Positions 1 through 12,939 of a stretch of DNA of 64,000 nt are shown in pieces; the stretch's first letter is position 1; each line of letters starts with the position of its first letter. This DNA is from Manis javanica. Lineage: Eukaryota > Chordata > Mammalia > Pholidota > Manidae. The stretch is taken from the NCBI RefSeq assembly GCF_040802235.1, contig NC_133158.1, forward strand, positions 166,133,401-166,197,400, in the 5' to 3' direction. The notes under the pieces are model-generated. The model ran no database searches. It worked only from the letters and a program-made list of their open reading frames with translations, and was not told where the DNA came from. The position numbers and the translations under genes are program-made.

Positions 1-1010
1 GCGACCTCCGAAGCGGTCGTGGCAGGCGGGCCCTTTGTGCCCGCGCCCCGAGGCTGCAGGCGCCGCGGCATAGTTCCTGGGGCTTGGCTAGGGCGCGCAC
101 CGGCGACCTCTGGCGCCGGCTCCCGCGCGCTCGGCAGTCCCCGCCGGCCGCCGTCGGAGCCTTTGTGCACGCGCCGGGGGCGTCGCTGCAGATTCAAGAG
201 AAGACCCGGGCCTCTGAGCAGCCGGTCCTGAAACAAAATTAAATAATTGGATAAAAAATAATTTAAAGCCCTGCAGCGACTGGCAGGGGCCTGCGGGGCT
301 TGGCGGCCCCTTCGCCAGGCGCCTGCTACCGGCTCGCGGCCGCCCGCGCTGCGGCAGCGGCGGTAGCGCGGCGGACTGCGGCGGCGGCGCTGCTGCGGTG
401 ACTGGGCATCGCGCGGTGCGGGGGCCGCCGCCGCCGCCCCCGGCGCGGGAGGCGGGGATGTGGCAGCGGAGGCGCTGCGAGGCGGGAGGGACGAGCGCAC
501 CGGAGGAGGGCGGGGGGCCTCCCGGCTAGTGTTTCGCGGCCGCCTCGGCGGGTAGAGTTGTGCCCTGTCTCCGGTTCCGTACCATCCCCCTCCCTCCGGC
601 CGCAGCAAACCGTAAATGATTGATGCGGGGGCCAAAGGCTGCGCCAGTGACTCGGCTCCGCGGCCGAGGGCGAGGGTCGGCCCCGGGGTTCGAAACCCGA
701 CAGCCACGTGGCCGTTCCATTGGACACTGGAAAAGCGTTCGTGGGGGGCGGGGAGCCGCGGCCGCCGGGGGAGGAGAGGACGCCTGGCTCGGCGGAGCCC
801 GCAGGGCCCAGAGGTGCGCTACTTGCAGTCTTCCGAGGAGGTGGGGAAGAGCACGCTCCGGCAATCTGGGGGCTTTGAGACAGTGTCTGGGTCAGGACAG
901 TGTCATTGTCAGATACCTGGGACTGCTGCCGTGTGTGTGCGGGTTCGCGCCCGCGTGCGCCCGCGCAGGCGGTTCTCTCTGTGGCCACCATATCATTTAT
1001 CTCCTGTAGT
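1..1010. promoter_or_regulatory. CpG island, probable promoter region of a neighbouring gene
   Basis: This kilobase is very GC-rich and dense in CpG, unlike the AT-rich DNA that follows. It contains a CACGTG E-box (705-710), an inverted CCAAT box (717-723), GC-box-like stretches and a GCN/CGG-rich run around 350-400. A sharp AT-rich patch with TAATT-type motifs interrupts it at about 232-269. Long open frames here on both strands have the composition expected of CpG islands and match no protein I recognise. By remembered human gene order, the gene upstream of U2SURP is PAQR9 on the opposite strand, with a divergent antisense lncRNA, so this is probably that promoter or 5' region. The promoter nature is well supported; the gene assignment is inference. 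Confidence 0.7.
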
Positions 1011-1689
1011 CTAGCGACTTACTCAGGTGCGTCATTAACCTCCCTTCTCCCTCGTCCAAGTCCTGCCTAAAGGAACCGTCCCTAAATTGGCCTCCAGTCG
1101 TGCGCACCAGCCCTTGCAAGCCGCAGCTCACCCACCCATCCTGCTCTTGGGTCTTATTTGGAGCCCAAAGCCCAACAACTCAGGGCGGGCTACTTAAAGC
1201 CCACGATTTAATGAAAAATTTCAGATGAAAATCAGGTGATTCAGAAAGCCTCTAGTGTTCTAAGGAACTTATTAAGGGGTTCCCAGGCAGAGCTGTGCCC
1301 GAGTCAAGGGCTTATCAAAGTGAAGGGTGGTGTTGAGGGAGGACTTAAGCGAGGAGGCGCATTCTAGCTAGCTCCAACTGGAAAGAGAATGGAGAAGAAT
1401 TCGTAACGACTGGGCGGGGCTGGTTTGGAGAAAGTCTTTTCGTAGTTAACCAGGAGTACCTGGCAGTCTATGTTGGGTTGCCGGAAGCCAGAAGAAAGGA
1501 AAACGGGAGAACCGAAAACGGTTGTGATGCACTGCCACAGGAAAATATGCCCTTGAACCTTGTAAAAGAGGGGCTAAAAAACTTGCCTGCTCTAAAGTGT
1601 TACCGTTTCACGGAAGTTTCTTTCAGTGATGCCCCGTGGTCAGACTTTTATTCGTGACCTGCAGTACCGTGTCTTGGCAACAAGAGCTA
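1011..1689. other. Intergenic, nothing recognised
   Basis: The sequence shifts from CpG island to ordinary composition. No coding exon or recognisable repeat was seen. It could be the first intron of a lncRNA starting in the CpG island, but no convincing exon can be defined. Confidence 0.4.
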
Positions 1690-1840
1690 ACTTTTAAGGG
1701 ACCAAGCATTGTTCTAAGGGCATTACAATTTTAAGATCCTTCAGGTATTATTTTTTACATTTTGCAGACGACCATAAATAACATGCCTAATTGGTGGGAG
1801 GGGGATTTGAACCCAGGCAAGCTGCTTCTAGGTCTCATTG
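1690..1840. repeat. MIR-type SINE fossil
   Basis: It has the MIR-like order: an accumulation phrase (caagcattgttctaagg), a segment like 'ttttgcagacgac', then 'tttgaacccaggcaagctgc', which resembles the core in which MIR copies carry 'gaacccaggt'. It is highly diverged, so edges are approximate. Confidence 0.5.
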
Positions 1841-4800
1841 TACTTAAACCAAAACATCCAACGACGTGCTTTGCTCAAAGGAAGCTAGTAGGGAAGGCCG
1901 GTCTAACTTGAGGAAAGGCTTTCAAAATACCTTCATCAGTACAGCAAATCCTGTAAGTAGGTCAAGGAAGATTTACTTAGTAGTGGCTGGAGGAGACTTA
2001 AGTCAGAGATAAGAATTATTTGTGACTAAGAAATCATTCAGTGTTGTAAATGTCTACAATTACTTGCAGGTATTAGAAACTGTCTCTCGGGTTTTCGGCC
2101 TTCTCTCCAAAAAATGTTTTCCACTGGTAAGTGACTTAGCAAACAATTACACAATTAGGCCAAAGGTACACTTTGGTCTTGTGCTATTGTGAACTATCAC
2201 AAATTCCTGATTAATGAATTTTAAATTAAATAAATAAGATTTTGCTGTAGTTCTTTGAATAGTATTTTGTCTTAGTATTTTCTGATTTTCCTCTGTCTAT
2301 AGCCTTGTTGTTTTAAAGCAAAATCTAATTTCCTTTAACATCTTGACTAAGGACTCTTGTTAATTTGTAAAAGAGATTAAGATTCAGGCATTTATAAATC
2401 AATTCTAGGAAAGATAAATCTGAATCCAGGGCAGACAAGAAAAAAGATGTTCATATTCTCTTTGTTGCTCCATAAACAACCTGGGCTTTAGCCTGTAAAA
2501 AATGTTGATTCTATAACAAGTCCCATATTTACCAACCTCTTAGTTGCATAATCAGCTCACTTATTCAGGGAAAATAAAAGTTCACGTCAAGTAAAACAAT
2601 GGAATTGACTATAAGTGAACTTGCAAAAACTCTTGGTAGAAAAAAATAACATTTATCTTTATGACTTAGAGTGGTGAGATTGGCCATAATAAAATATGGC
2701 GTCCTTAGAAACATTCAGTATTTTATAAAGGAAAAAACATCTGTTGTAACATTCTTATAAGTCAGAATGTCTTTGTGATTTCTGCTTTTCTCCTTTCTCA
2801 TCCATTTTCCACCCAACATGAGGCACAACTGAAGCCGTGGGGTGGTGTTCATGAAAGCTCTCTGGCGCCAGGCTGGATAGCTGTCCTTGCTGTATCTCAA
2901 CAAACCCCCCAAAAAAGAGCTAAGGAAACCGCAATACTGACCAACTTACTAAAAAAACAGACCCAGAAATACGAGTTTTCCTTAGTTATTACCAATCTAT
3001 AGAATTAATTTTCCTTAAGTTTTCTGAGACATAAAAATTTGTTTTGCAAACTCTTCACAGGCTGGATTTGTAGTTTATTCTAACTCCAGGAAATTAACTG
3101 CCTCTTGTTAGTAAGAAGCATGCTCATATCCCCTGGGCTTGGCTAAACAGATGGAAGCAGCGGGCTGGCTGCTGTTTGTTGAAGGCGCACTGGGAGATAG
3201 AGCATCTCTAAGGTGACCAGGACTCAAGCAGCAGAATCACCAGGTGTTACACTGGAGAGCCAGTGCTGGCATTTAGAGGCAGAAACCAGCTCATTCTCCC
3301 TTGTCAAACCAAGACCACAAATGTGGGTTTTGCAGTTCTGTGGGGGCTCTGCCCATTTATTTGGGTGCTGAGGGGTCTTGGCTGCAAAATGTAGTCACAT
3401 GTAGAAATAGTAGTGAGCTGGACAAGTGCTTTTCCCCATAGGGTTTGCTTTGGTAATGCTCTTACAGACCAACCATAGGTTTATTTGTGTTTCTCTCTCC
3501 ATTAATAAGGTGAAGCATAAGAATTCTGCAGCATTTGATACTCTTTAATAGGGACAGTGAGCTATTTGTAAAGTCTGTAGAAAAAATGATGTGCTATGAT
3601 ATTTGCTAAAAATACACCTGTTTTCAAAGGAAAAACTTTTTTTCCTAATTTCATTTTTAGCCAAAACCAGCCAACCAGCCAAACAAATGAAACCTGCTGT
3701 GGACCCCGTTTTTAACTGCACCTAACACTGTATAAAAAGAAGTCTATAAGATTCAGTCTGTGTCCTCAGAATATACAGTGTAAACACACAGTGCTTCCCC
3801 TCCCCCTAATTGAAAACAGCCATGATGTTATCATCCAGACTCTTCCAGGTCAGATAAGGCTACTATCCAGATTATAAGGTCTGAGCTTCCACCTAATGGT
3901 GGAAACTTCTGGCAGTGGCATCTTCAGGGAAAAGTATAATCCAAAGGCCAGGTGGAGGGCTGAAATCTGGAGAGAGAGTACTGGGAGACTGAGTTCTTGG
4001 CTGGCACTATTCCTGCTCACTGACTGATGTGGGGAAAGAGTTCTCTTTTGAAGAAAAGCTCAGGGAGACTTGTTGAGGCTGGTTTTGCCTTTGAGATTCT
4101 ATGCAGGGAGGGACAAACTCCATACCCTCCTCTCTCCACAAGTGTACTTATTCTCTACCTGTGGTCTCCAAAGTGGAATGCACAAGAAGACCAATTCAGG
4201 TGAAGAATAAAATGTTACAACAACTTCTGTCTCCATAGATCTCATCCTTTTTAATGTCCATACTCTGTGAAGGTTTTATAATACACTTAATGTGTAATAC
4301 ATGAGATAATATATAAGTAATATGTTCGAGCCTGCGAGAGGGTCAAAACACTTGGGCTAATAAGGGTGCACCATCAGAACTGTGTTGACCTCTGCTTTAC
4401 AGTCCATTCCTCTTGTTGGTCCAGCTATTTCCATCCCCTTTCCCAAGTCCAGGGTGGACCCCCCTTTCCTGCCTCTCAGGTTACTGAAAAGGGTGTTTGG
4501 AGGTCTCCATCTGCCATCCAACAGTCCTTAAGCTTTAACCAGACCTTCTTAACCCTTCGGCCCTTCTTGCAGCTTCCTTGAGCTAGGATGGCAGTCACCA
4601 TTCTGGGATTATTTCTCTCTGATCTGCCCTTTCTGTTTCCTGCCTAGAACCTTATAGTGTCTTCCTACAAAGGCATTATGTTTACATGTTATATTCATTC
4701 TAATTCAGAATTACCATTTGGGAGGAGACTGTCATCAGCTGTTGCTTGCTTTTAGTAGGAACTTTTAAGTAGTTTTCATTGATATAAGTTTAGAAACAGT

Positions 4801-5149
4801 TATACAAGTGTGTATGGTAGATTATTGAATACCTGTTCCTCATTATTTATTGATAGTTTTCCTTGAAACAGTACTTTGCACATGGTAAGTACTCAACGCT
4901 TTTTTGTGGTTGTAAATTCTTTTCAGTACTGTTAGCCTATAAAAGTAGAACTTAGAATTCTAGACTCTGAGAACAGGGATGTCACTTAATCCTTTAAGTC
5001 ATCTAGACCAACTGTCTTCCAATTTATGATAGTAGTTTCAATTTATTGATCATATACTGTTTTTAGATACTGTGATAGACACTTTACATGTGTTATCTCT
5101 AATTTGTGGAAAACTCTTTGCAAAGTAAATTCACTATCCCTGTTTTCAG
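1841..5149. other. Intergenic, nothing recognised
   Basis: AT-rich unique-looking sequence. Only short, unconvincing open frames occur. No repeat family was identified with confidence and no RNA gene was seen. Confidence 0.4.
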
Positions 5150-5260
5150 ACAAAACTGAGGCTCAGAGATGTTAAGCAGTTGGGTGGCAGTGCCAGAGCC
5201 AAACTTTATTAATTTCAGACTCCCCACTCTTTCCTTTTCAGGTCACCTACTCCTGAGACG
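5150..5260 (-). repeat. MIR-type SINE fossil
   Basis: The phrase 'actgaggctcagagatgtta' followed by a GCAGTGCCAGAGCC segment is the diagnostic MIR arrangement read on the reverse side. It is diverged and short. Confidence 0.6.
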
Positions 5261-5864
5261 TTATCGTGTAACCAGCCTTGAAGTTCTCCTATAAAGGTAC
5301 TTATCGCCTCACCTGGCCTCCCCTTCCATTTAAAATTTTTTCAATTGTTGGAAAATCTGGTAAATAATTAAATGAGCATAACTAATGAGAAAAAAACCAT
5401 TGTTTAGTCTTGGCCCAAAGTTCAAACGTAAGTGTTGTTGAATGTGGTCATCAATTGGATCTGGTTAGAAAGTCCCCAAAAAGAATGATTTAAAGTAAGG
5501 CCTGTGTGCCTGCACTATGGCAGCTGGATATTGATTAAGGATGGCTGGAAGGTACATTTCATATAAAAGCATTTTCCTGTAAACAAATAACATCTGCTGT
5601 TACCAGGGTATGCTTGTCATACCTTAGATCTTTTCAAAAAGGCAAATAGCAGATTCCATGATCTCATAGATGACACTTGCATTTAGCACAATTGTACTGG
5701 TATGGTGGTTGATTAATACAGGAAGGAGAATATTCTGCAATTATATCATTGCATTCTTAACATCAAGGGGAAGGTATCTCAGTTACTGGGCTCTGTTTGG
5801 GCCTCAATTAAGCTCATTTGCCATTGGGTTCCTTTAGGTTTATTTTTCCTCTTTAAAAAGTTTT
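5261..5864. other. Intergenic, nothing recognised
   Basis: AT-rich DNA. No gene, RNA or repeat was recognised. Confidence 0.4.
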
Positions 5865-6850
5865 TTTAAAGATTTAGTTGAGTTGTAATTGACATATAAC
5901 ATAATATCAGTTTTAGCTGCACACAATTATTTGATATTTGTACATTTTGAAAAATGACCACCACAATAATTCTGGTTAACATCCATCACCATACACACTA
6001 AGAAACATTTTTTTCTCTTGTGATGAGGCATTTTAAAATTTACTCTCTTAGCAACTTTCAAATATGCAATAAGTGCTATTAACTATAGCCACCACTGTAT
6101 ATTCCATCCCCTGACTTATTTGTTTCATAACTGGAGGTTTGTAACTTTTGACTCCCTTCACTCATTTTGCCCACCTCCACTGCCTGCTTCTGGCAACTGC
6201 CAGTCTGATCTCTGTATCTTGAAGTTGTTTTTTTTTTTAAATTTAACAAATAAGTGAGATCAACAGTTATTTGTCTTTGATTTACTTCACTTAGCACAAT
6301 GCCCTCCAGGTCCATCCATGTTGTCAAAATGGCAATATTTCATTTTTAGTTATGGCTGAATAATACTCAATTATATGTGTGTCTATACATATACATGTAT
6401 CTATATATATATATATATACCACATCTTCTTTATCCATTCATCCATTGATGGACTCTTAGGTTGTTTCCATGTCTTAGCTATTGTAAATAATACTGTAAT
6501 GAACATGGGTGTGCATATATCTTTTCTAGTTAGTGTTTTCATTTTCTTCAGGTAAATACCCAGAAGTGGAATTGCTGGATCACATGGTAGTTCTATTTTT
6601 AATATTTTGAGGAACCTCCATTTTGTTTTTCCATAGAGGCTGCATCAATTTACAGTCTCATCAACAGTGCGTAAGTGTTCCATATTCTCCACATCTCCAC
6701 CAACACTTTTTTATCTTGTCTTTCTGGTAACAGCCATTCTAAGAGGTATGAGGTGACAACTCATTATGGTTTTGATTTGCATTTCCCTGATGGTTAGTGA
6801 TGTTGAACATCTTTTCATGTAGGCTTACATTTAGTTTTTTAATGTAATGA
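5865..6850 (-). mobile_element. Old LINE-1 3' part (L1M type)
   Basis: Read on the minus strand, this is the end of ORF2 plus the 3' UTR of a mammalian L1. The + strand shows 'gttgtaattgacatataaca' near the left edge (3' end). Further right come the antisense ORF2 landmarks: 'tatggctgaataatactcaa', the 'ttatccattcatccattgat' stretch and 'gaattgctggatcacatggt'. Open frames are short and broken, so it is dead. A (TA)n run lies inside it. Confidence 0.85.
6402..6419. repeat. (TA)n microsatellite
   Basis: About nine uninterrupted TA units lie within the old L1. They follow an imperfect TATACATATACATG stretch and probably grew from the L1's own alternating sequence. Confidence 0.9.
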
Positions 6851-8744
6851 TTTTGTTGCGATACAATACCTGTTTGTTGAAAATATCTATCAACATAATT
6901 ATTGAGGTGCCACTCACTAAAATAATGGAAGAGCATCATACCTTACAGATACTGCTTTTTAAAAGAGTGTGCTTCAGTGATCTTAGGTTCATCTTGTGCC
7001 CCTTTCACGTGAAAACCACAAGAGTTTGGGGTCTGCCAGTAAGAATCTTTTCAGCACACTTAATTCATTTCTACAAAGTGGACAGGAGCATTTTTTTCTA
7101 GGAAGTGTACTTATTCTCATGGTCGGCCATTGGCACATTTCCTTTGAGCCTGTGTTTTGAGAATTCTATGGTCAAAATGCATTAGGTTTGTTTTATTCTT
7201 GATCCCTACCCGCTCCTCCCACCAGTGGCAACTCTGGATACCCCATTCTCCTATGAACTTCACTCACTGTCTAGGGACTCTCCCAGGACTGGGTGGAATT
7301 GTTGGAGTAACCTGCAGTGAGCATTCAGCAGGTGGGGGCCAGCTGTTTGTTTAACAAGCAGTAATAAATACCCCCTGTGTGCAAAGCTGGTACTAGATAC
7401 TCAGTGCATGGAAGAGCAGAGGAGCAAGTTGGAGCACAGGAAAAAAGTCAGAATCCTCTCTGTTCTCAGTTGAATGGGAAACAGAACCCCGATGTTTTAA
7501 TGCAACCATTTTGTGATTGCTTATTTAACATAGCCATTTTGAAACAAAGAGCATTTCAATGCTGTTTCAAACACCATTAAACTTTCAATGTTTTTACATC
7601 TATGTAATGTGCTAAACAGATACCTGCACCCCACCCCCAACTTCCCCACCCATGGAGGTCAGGGCAGGGCACCATCTGGCAAGCAAACCATGTAAAACTA
7701 AGAGTGGTGAGTCAGCCGCAGTTGTTCATCTCAAATAGAATTGTTAGTCCAGGATTATTTGTTTGACCCTTGGTTTGCATCTCATGGTCTCTGATTTTTT
7801 CTTTGCCATAACAATGCCCATGCTTACATACTTTTAATTGATAAATAGATTTGAATGCTGGAGAATGGAACTTATTTTGTTGTCCACTTTAAATTGCATC
7901 AACAGCCACTCCTGTCTTTTGGAGGCTTCCTGATTATACTAGCCTTATTTAATTGAGTCTGCGCTTAGAGGGAAGAGGAGTGGGAGTTCCAGCTATAATT
8001 CTGTCCCATATTCCCAGCTCCAGACTGCACTGGAAATCTTCAGTTAGCATTTCTAACAGGTCCTTCAGCTATGTGCATACATTCTACCTCCTGTCATCAG
8101 ACCCCTTTATAATAACCACTTAAGGGAGAAAGCATAACCTGGTTCTCATAGGTGTCAACACAATACAACACAACACTTTGTTTTCTCGAATTATTTTTAA
8201 AAATTAAAATGATACAGAGTAATCAGATGTGGGTTTGTCAAAGCAAGAGATTTGTAAAACATTTTAGACAATTCAGAAATAAAGTAAGAAATTAACATCT
8301 CCCATAAAGACGGGAATTAGAGATGGAAGAAGAGTGAGGAAAGTCTATTTTACTAGGGTTTGTAATTTTATTAGTGATTCTACACTTTTGCCAAGGCATT
8401 TTTGACTTGCTGTGCTTAATGTCTTATTTCAGGAGAGATAAACATGGTACAAATACAACAAAGGAAGGGATAAAAGAGGGAGGGAGGAGAGAATTTCTCT
8501 GCACAAGATGGTGGTGGAAATAGCCAGCCTTAAGTTTCCAAATTGGAATGGTATTGTCATTAGTGCTGATGTGGTTCTTAAATTCTACTTCTGCCTCGTG
8601 GTTGATAGTGGAAACTCATCGTCCCAGTGGGGGATGGAGGAGCCAGCAAAGAGGCTGCTCCTAAATCCTACCCCATGTGGCTGGTGGTGAGTTCACATAA
8701 GGAAAGAATTTTTATTCTAAATCACTAGTGTTTTAGGACTGAGG
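6851..8744. other. Intergenic, nothing recognised
   Basis: No coding similarity. Open frames in this block are short and have no family resemblance. A small CAATACAACACAACAC-type simple stretch occurs near 8160. Confidence 0.4.
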
Positions 8745-9356
8745 TTGCTGGCTACCAGTCTCTCTCTTTTTATCTTCTCTCCACTCCAGCTGCTGCAGCC
8801 TTCCTGCTGTTCCTCTAAGTTCCAAGCATGTTTCACTAGGACAGGCTTAATGTGGCTGTGCACAGGCTGTCCTCTGCACAGTGGCCTGGCTGAGGTGCCA
8901 GAGAGGTTTGATACGCAGCCTGTAATCTTCCAGCCACCTTCTGAGCAGGCATCTGCCCAGAAGAAGCGGTGCCTTTTTCTGATCCACTGATGGGCGGACA
9001 TCTGCCCCTGGGCTTTTGCACTCACCACTTCTCTCTGCCTCCCTCTGCCTCAAGTGCTTTCTACCTGACATCCTCACTCCATTGAATACCTGCTCAACAT
9101 CACCACCTCTCAGAAAACTGTCACCCATAATATCTCAAAAGATAGCCCTGTCCCTCCTGTCACTCTCTGCCTCCTCATTCTGCTGAATTCACTTCATGTT
9201 TCACTCTGACATTACAAAATATACGGCATGGTTTACATGTATCCATTTTTTCTCTCCTACTGAAATACAGGCTCTGTGAGGGCAAGGGCTTTGCTGGCTG
9301 CACTAGCCACAGAACCTGCTGGCACACAGTAGCCACTTAATAAAACATTTGTAGAG
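8745..9356 (+). repeat. L2 LINE 3' fragment
   Basis: The right half has the L2 3'-end signature: 'caggctctgtgagggcaagg', then 'cacagtagccacttaataaa'. The pyrimidine-rich left half resembles the L2 segment before it. It is strongly diverged, so the left edge is soft. Confidence 0.65.
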
Positions 9357-11184
9357 TATTTAAAAAAACATCCTGCCCACAAGGCTTTCTAGCCCAGAGT
9401 CAGGCTCCTCTCAGAATATCTGTATTGACCCTCATCAGGCAGAATCTCTAATTAACTGACCTCTACAACTCAGAAAAGCTAAACCAAAAATAGAAAACAC
9501 AAAGCTGTTGGCTGTGAACCTCAGTGACTAGGCAGTGATTTCTGCACTTCAGAATCAATCAGCTGGAGATCTGAACAGTAAAACAAAAATGAAAAATGAT
9601 ACATGTCACCCCCTCCCACCTCATCCCCACTTGGATGAGCCTTGGGCAACAGGCCTGTTGACTTGGTGGACCAGTAATTTATCTGGAAAGAAACAACATG
9701 TAACATGGGCTATTATGATGAGAGAAACTTAACCATGCTTTGATTTGAATTTTAAAGGTCAATTCTAACAAAGTAGTTGCTATCAAACAGAATTCCTCAA
9801 ATCGCTTCTATTAATAGCATCATTTAGCACCCTTGCAGCTCAGCAGACTGTTTAGATTCTGTCTCACCATGGTTTCACCTTAACTCAGATAACAGAGAAT
9901 CAAATGTTAATGCTGATAGAGTGCCATAAAGGTATAAAAATTTTACACCCTCTTCGCCTATGGCCTGAGCTTTTAGAACTTAACAGATCCTCTTCCTGAA
10001 AGTCTGGTTTGAAAATACCAGGAACTTTGCACATAAATGTCATAAGAGCTTTTAAGCCGGCTGCACACTAATTTTTGGCCCTGTGAGAGCCAAGCATGCA
10101 GCTGCAGAGAGAAACTCTGGTTTACACAGAGGCCGCATCCCGGGTCCCAGCACTAACATTTGGGGTGGCCCATCTCACCGGCTTACACGCAGCCCCAAAG
10201 CCAACCCCACTAGAGAAAAACGGAGCGGCCCAGGCCCCCGGCAGCTTGGTTGAGGGCCATCTCTCTGCGTCCTCTCCCGACCTGGCAGTTAGTTCCTGTG
10301 GGTGCCGAGGGACCTGACAGCTTCCCATGGAGAGTGAGGCTGAAGGCAGAGTCCAGCCAGCACTGGCTGCAGAGACTCAGGAGGAAAACTATCCTGGGAA
10401 ACATGGGTTTGTGAGAGGTGGAGGACAGTTTGAAATTGGCATCAGTAACTGATGGGTTGAAGTTGCACTCTAAATGCCTTCCAGTTTGTCTAAGGTTGGA
10501 TTTAATTTTATCTGATTGCTTAAGAAGAAACTCAGGAAACTGAGAAAAGTATAGTCTTGTATTTTCAAGTGGAGTGATTGTCTGTGCATGATGACACAGG
10601 AAGATTGCACCTAGTGGTAGTTTCTGGGAAAAGAACAATTTGTGCCATATTTCCTGATCTTTCTGGGGGCGCTGTGGGTGTTGTTCCTACTGTAATGCTT
10701 TCTCTTGTTTGCATTCTGCATGTCGTCTTTGGTGACTGAGCCTATAATGAGTCCCGCTTAGTCCTGAGTGCAAAAACTGCATCTGGAAGTCTTTCCTCCC
10801 TCCAAGCCTTTCTGCAACCTCAGAGCCTGTCCCAAGAGGACCTCCTCACTGCTAATCCTGCACTCAGGGTGATGCCAGTCACATTTCCACCAGGCCTTTC
10901 TCCATGTCATCTGGAAGGGTATTTATATTCTTGGCTTAAATTGCTGGCTGAGAGCTCTCAATCAGAAAGGATTCTCTTTCCAAATGTGTCAGGACTCCTG
11001 GGCTTGTTTCTGCACGTGATAAGGAGGGCTTTCCTTTTCTCCCTAGTGAATAGAAACTGCCTGAAATCATGCCTCTGTGATGGCCTATCAGTGGTTCCTA
11101 GAGTGAAATGGGAAAGGACAGCCTTTGGAGACCCTTTCGTCATTTTCCTAGCTTCTTCTCTTCCTTCCTAGTGGGCAGCTTTTT
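9357..11184. other. Intergenic, nothing recognised
   Basis: Mixed-composition unique-looking DNA. A mildly CpG-bearing patch at about 10090-10330 and a 142-codon minus-strand frame at 10210-10638 were inspected and show no recognisable protein family. Confidence 0.4.
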
Positions 11185-11310
11185 AAGTTCAGTTTCCTCA
11201 TTTCGCAGACGAGGAAACCAGAGCCCAGAGAAGTGACATCTTGTGCAAGGCCACACACAGCTGGGTTTCTGAGTCCCAGCCCTGTGTTTTCTCTGACACT
11301 ACACACATGG
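11185..11310 (-). repeat. MIR-type SINE fossil
   Basis: 'tttcctcatttcgcagacga' followed by GGAAACCAGAGCCCAGAGAAGTGAC and a 'ggccacacacagctgg' segment is a clear reverse-oriented MIR. Confidence 0.75.
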
Positions 11311-11317
11311 GGTACAC

Positions 11318-11540
11318 TGTGTGAGGTGGCTGAAAGGGCCCTGGCTCTCGAGTTGGATAGGCCTGGGCTTGAAGTCTGCCTTTGTCACAATCCAACTGTG
11401 TGAGCTTGGGCAAGTCGTTTAACCTCTCTGTTTTGCAAGGGGAAAACATAATGCTTTCCTGGAGGGTTGTTGTGGGGATGGATGTATAAAAGTGCTAGGC
11501 ATAGACTAGGTATTGGTAGCTGTTACTGTTATTTCTCAAA
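11318..11540 (+). repeat. MIR-type SINE
   Basis: This is a well-preserved forward MIR. It has 'gcctgggcttgaagtctgcc', then TGTGTGAGCTTGGGCAAGTC, 'taacctctctg', and a tail with GTGCTAGGCATAGACTAGG. It lies directly beside an oppositely oriented MIR. Confidence 0.85.
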
Positions 11541-12129
11541 GAACAGACCCAGCCATGATATTACAAAAACACTGGCTTAATATGGTACAACTTTCAAGGA
11601 TGGTTATCTTTAGGTAGAGATCCTTAAAAATGAAAAGCCATTGGGGTATGAAATGATGCACTTCGGTAATGGAGAGACATCTGGGCCCAATCCAGCTCTG
11701 TGTAGTGGGATGGGTTAGGTGATAGAGGGCTGGGAGGAAGCCTGTGTGAACAGAACATGAAGGGTGAGGACAGGTGGTGGCACTGCGGGCAGGCGGGCCA
11801 TCTGAGGGAGGGAGCTGTATCCAGGTGATGCTAGCCAGCTGGACTGATGAGGGACAGAGCACAACACCCAGAAACCTGGAGGATTTGAGATGCATGCTTG
11901 GAGGCCCAAGTAGCTGACCTCAGGGTGACCTGTTCAGAGAGTGGGCCCTCAGAACCTGGTCTCATGGTCAGGACCTGGAATGGTTGGACGTGGGGCAGGC
12001 CGATGAACCTGACATGAAGACAACAGCTTCTGCCTCTCGGTTTTAAGTCTCACCTGAATAGCTTGTGTATGTTGGTATGTCAGTAGCCATTTATTCTTAG
12101 GTGCATAAAAGGGTGGGTTTTTAAAAAGT
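11541..12129. other. Intergenic, nothing recognised
   Basis: No gene or repeat was recognised. A 119-codon minus-strand frame at 11536-11895 has no family resemblance. Confidence 0.4.
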
Positions 12130-12545
12130 AGAGAATTCTAGTGAAAAACTGATAAAATTTAAATCATGAGCAATATTCTAAATTCTCTTCTAATCTTCCT
12201 CAGTATACCTGCAGATGTTTCACATAATTATAATCCATGTGTGAATTCCATGTTCTGTTTTGTCCTAAATGTAGATATTTCTGTGAATTAACTTAGTACA
12301 CATCCTTTCCATTTTTAATATTTCTGTAATGTTAAGTCCAGATTATATTATCGCTCTCCATTGGAAGTATTTGGGCTTCTAAGAATTGATCATGAATACT
12401 GATTGCACTATAACAAGAATATCTTTGGACATTCTTTTTCCTTTTAGACTGTTTCCTTGTCATAAATTCCCCAAAATGGAATTATGAGACCAAAGATTTG
12501 AACAGTTTGGTGGCTCCTGTTACGATTCACAAATTTCTCCTGGAA
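12130..12545 (-). mobile_element. Probable ancient LINE-1 fragment
   Basis: The run 'ccttgtcataaattccccaa' with AATGGAATTATGAGACCAAAGA resembles the antisense L1 ORF2 segment 'aattcctagaagtggaatt'. Divergence is high and the family is uncertain. Confidence 0.45.
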
Positions 12546-12939
12546 AAAAAACCCCTGAGATGTTTCTCCTCACTGTTCTGTCCACCCAAATCCCACACAG
12601 GTCTCACACCCGTATTCCGCAGGGAGAGTCGTGCCGGGTAAGCTGACTCATGCTGGCCTCAGCCCGAGGCTGCCCTTAGTCCCAGACAGAAGGCAGAGAG
12701 GAAACACCGCTGCTCTTCCTGCTTGAAAAGCACAGGCCTGCTGCTGTAGAGGGGAGCCGGATACAGAACTGAACTGGAGAAGGACTTTACAATGTGTAGT
12801 ATTAGAATTTAGTCTGTTACCAGTCTTTTCATGGTAAAAGACCTTCTTGTTCAGATAGGTGTGGAGCTCTTCAATTCTTCATTCACCAATTGCTCTCCAT
12901 TTTCTCGTTCCAAAGGAAAGTGATGAGTCAGTCAGTCGC
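12546..12939. other. Intergenic, nothing recognised
   Basis: Somewhat GC-richer than its surroundings. No exon or repeat was identified. Confidence 0.4.

Noticed and set aside
326-991. 221-codon minus-strand open frame in the CpG island
   Set aside because: Alanine/arginine/proline-rich composition typical of stop-poor CpG islands; overlaps other long frames on both strands and resembles no protein family.
10210-10638. 142-codon minus-strand frame
   Set aside because: No recognisable family, no splice or start context, no codon-use signal I can support.
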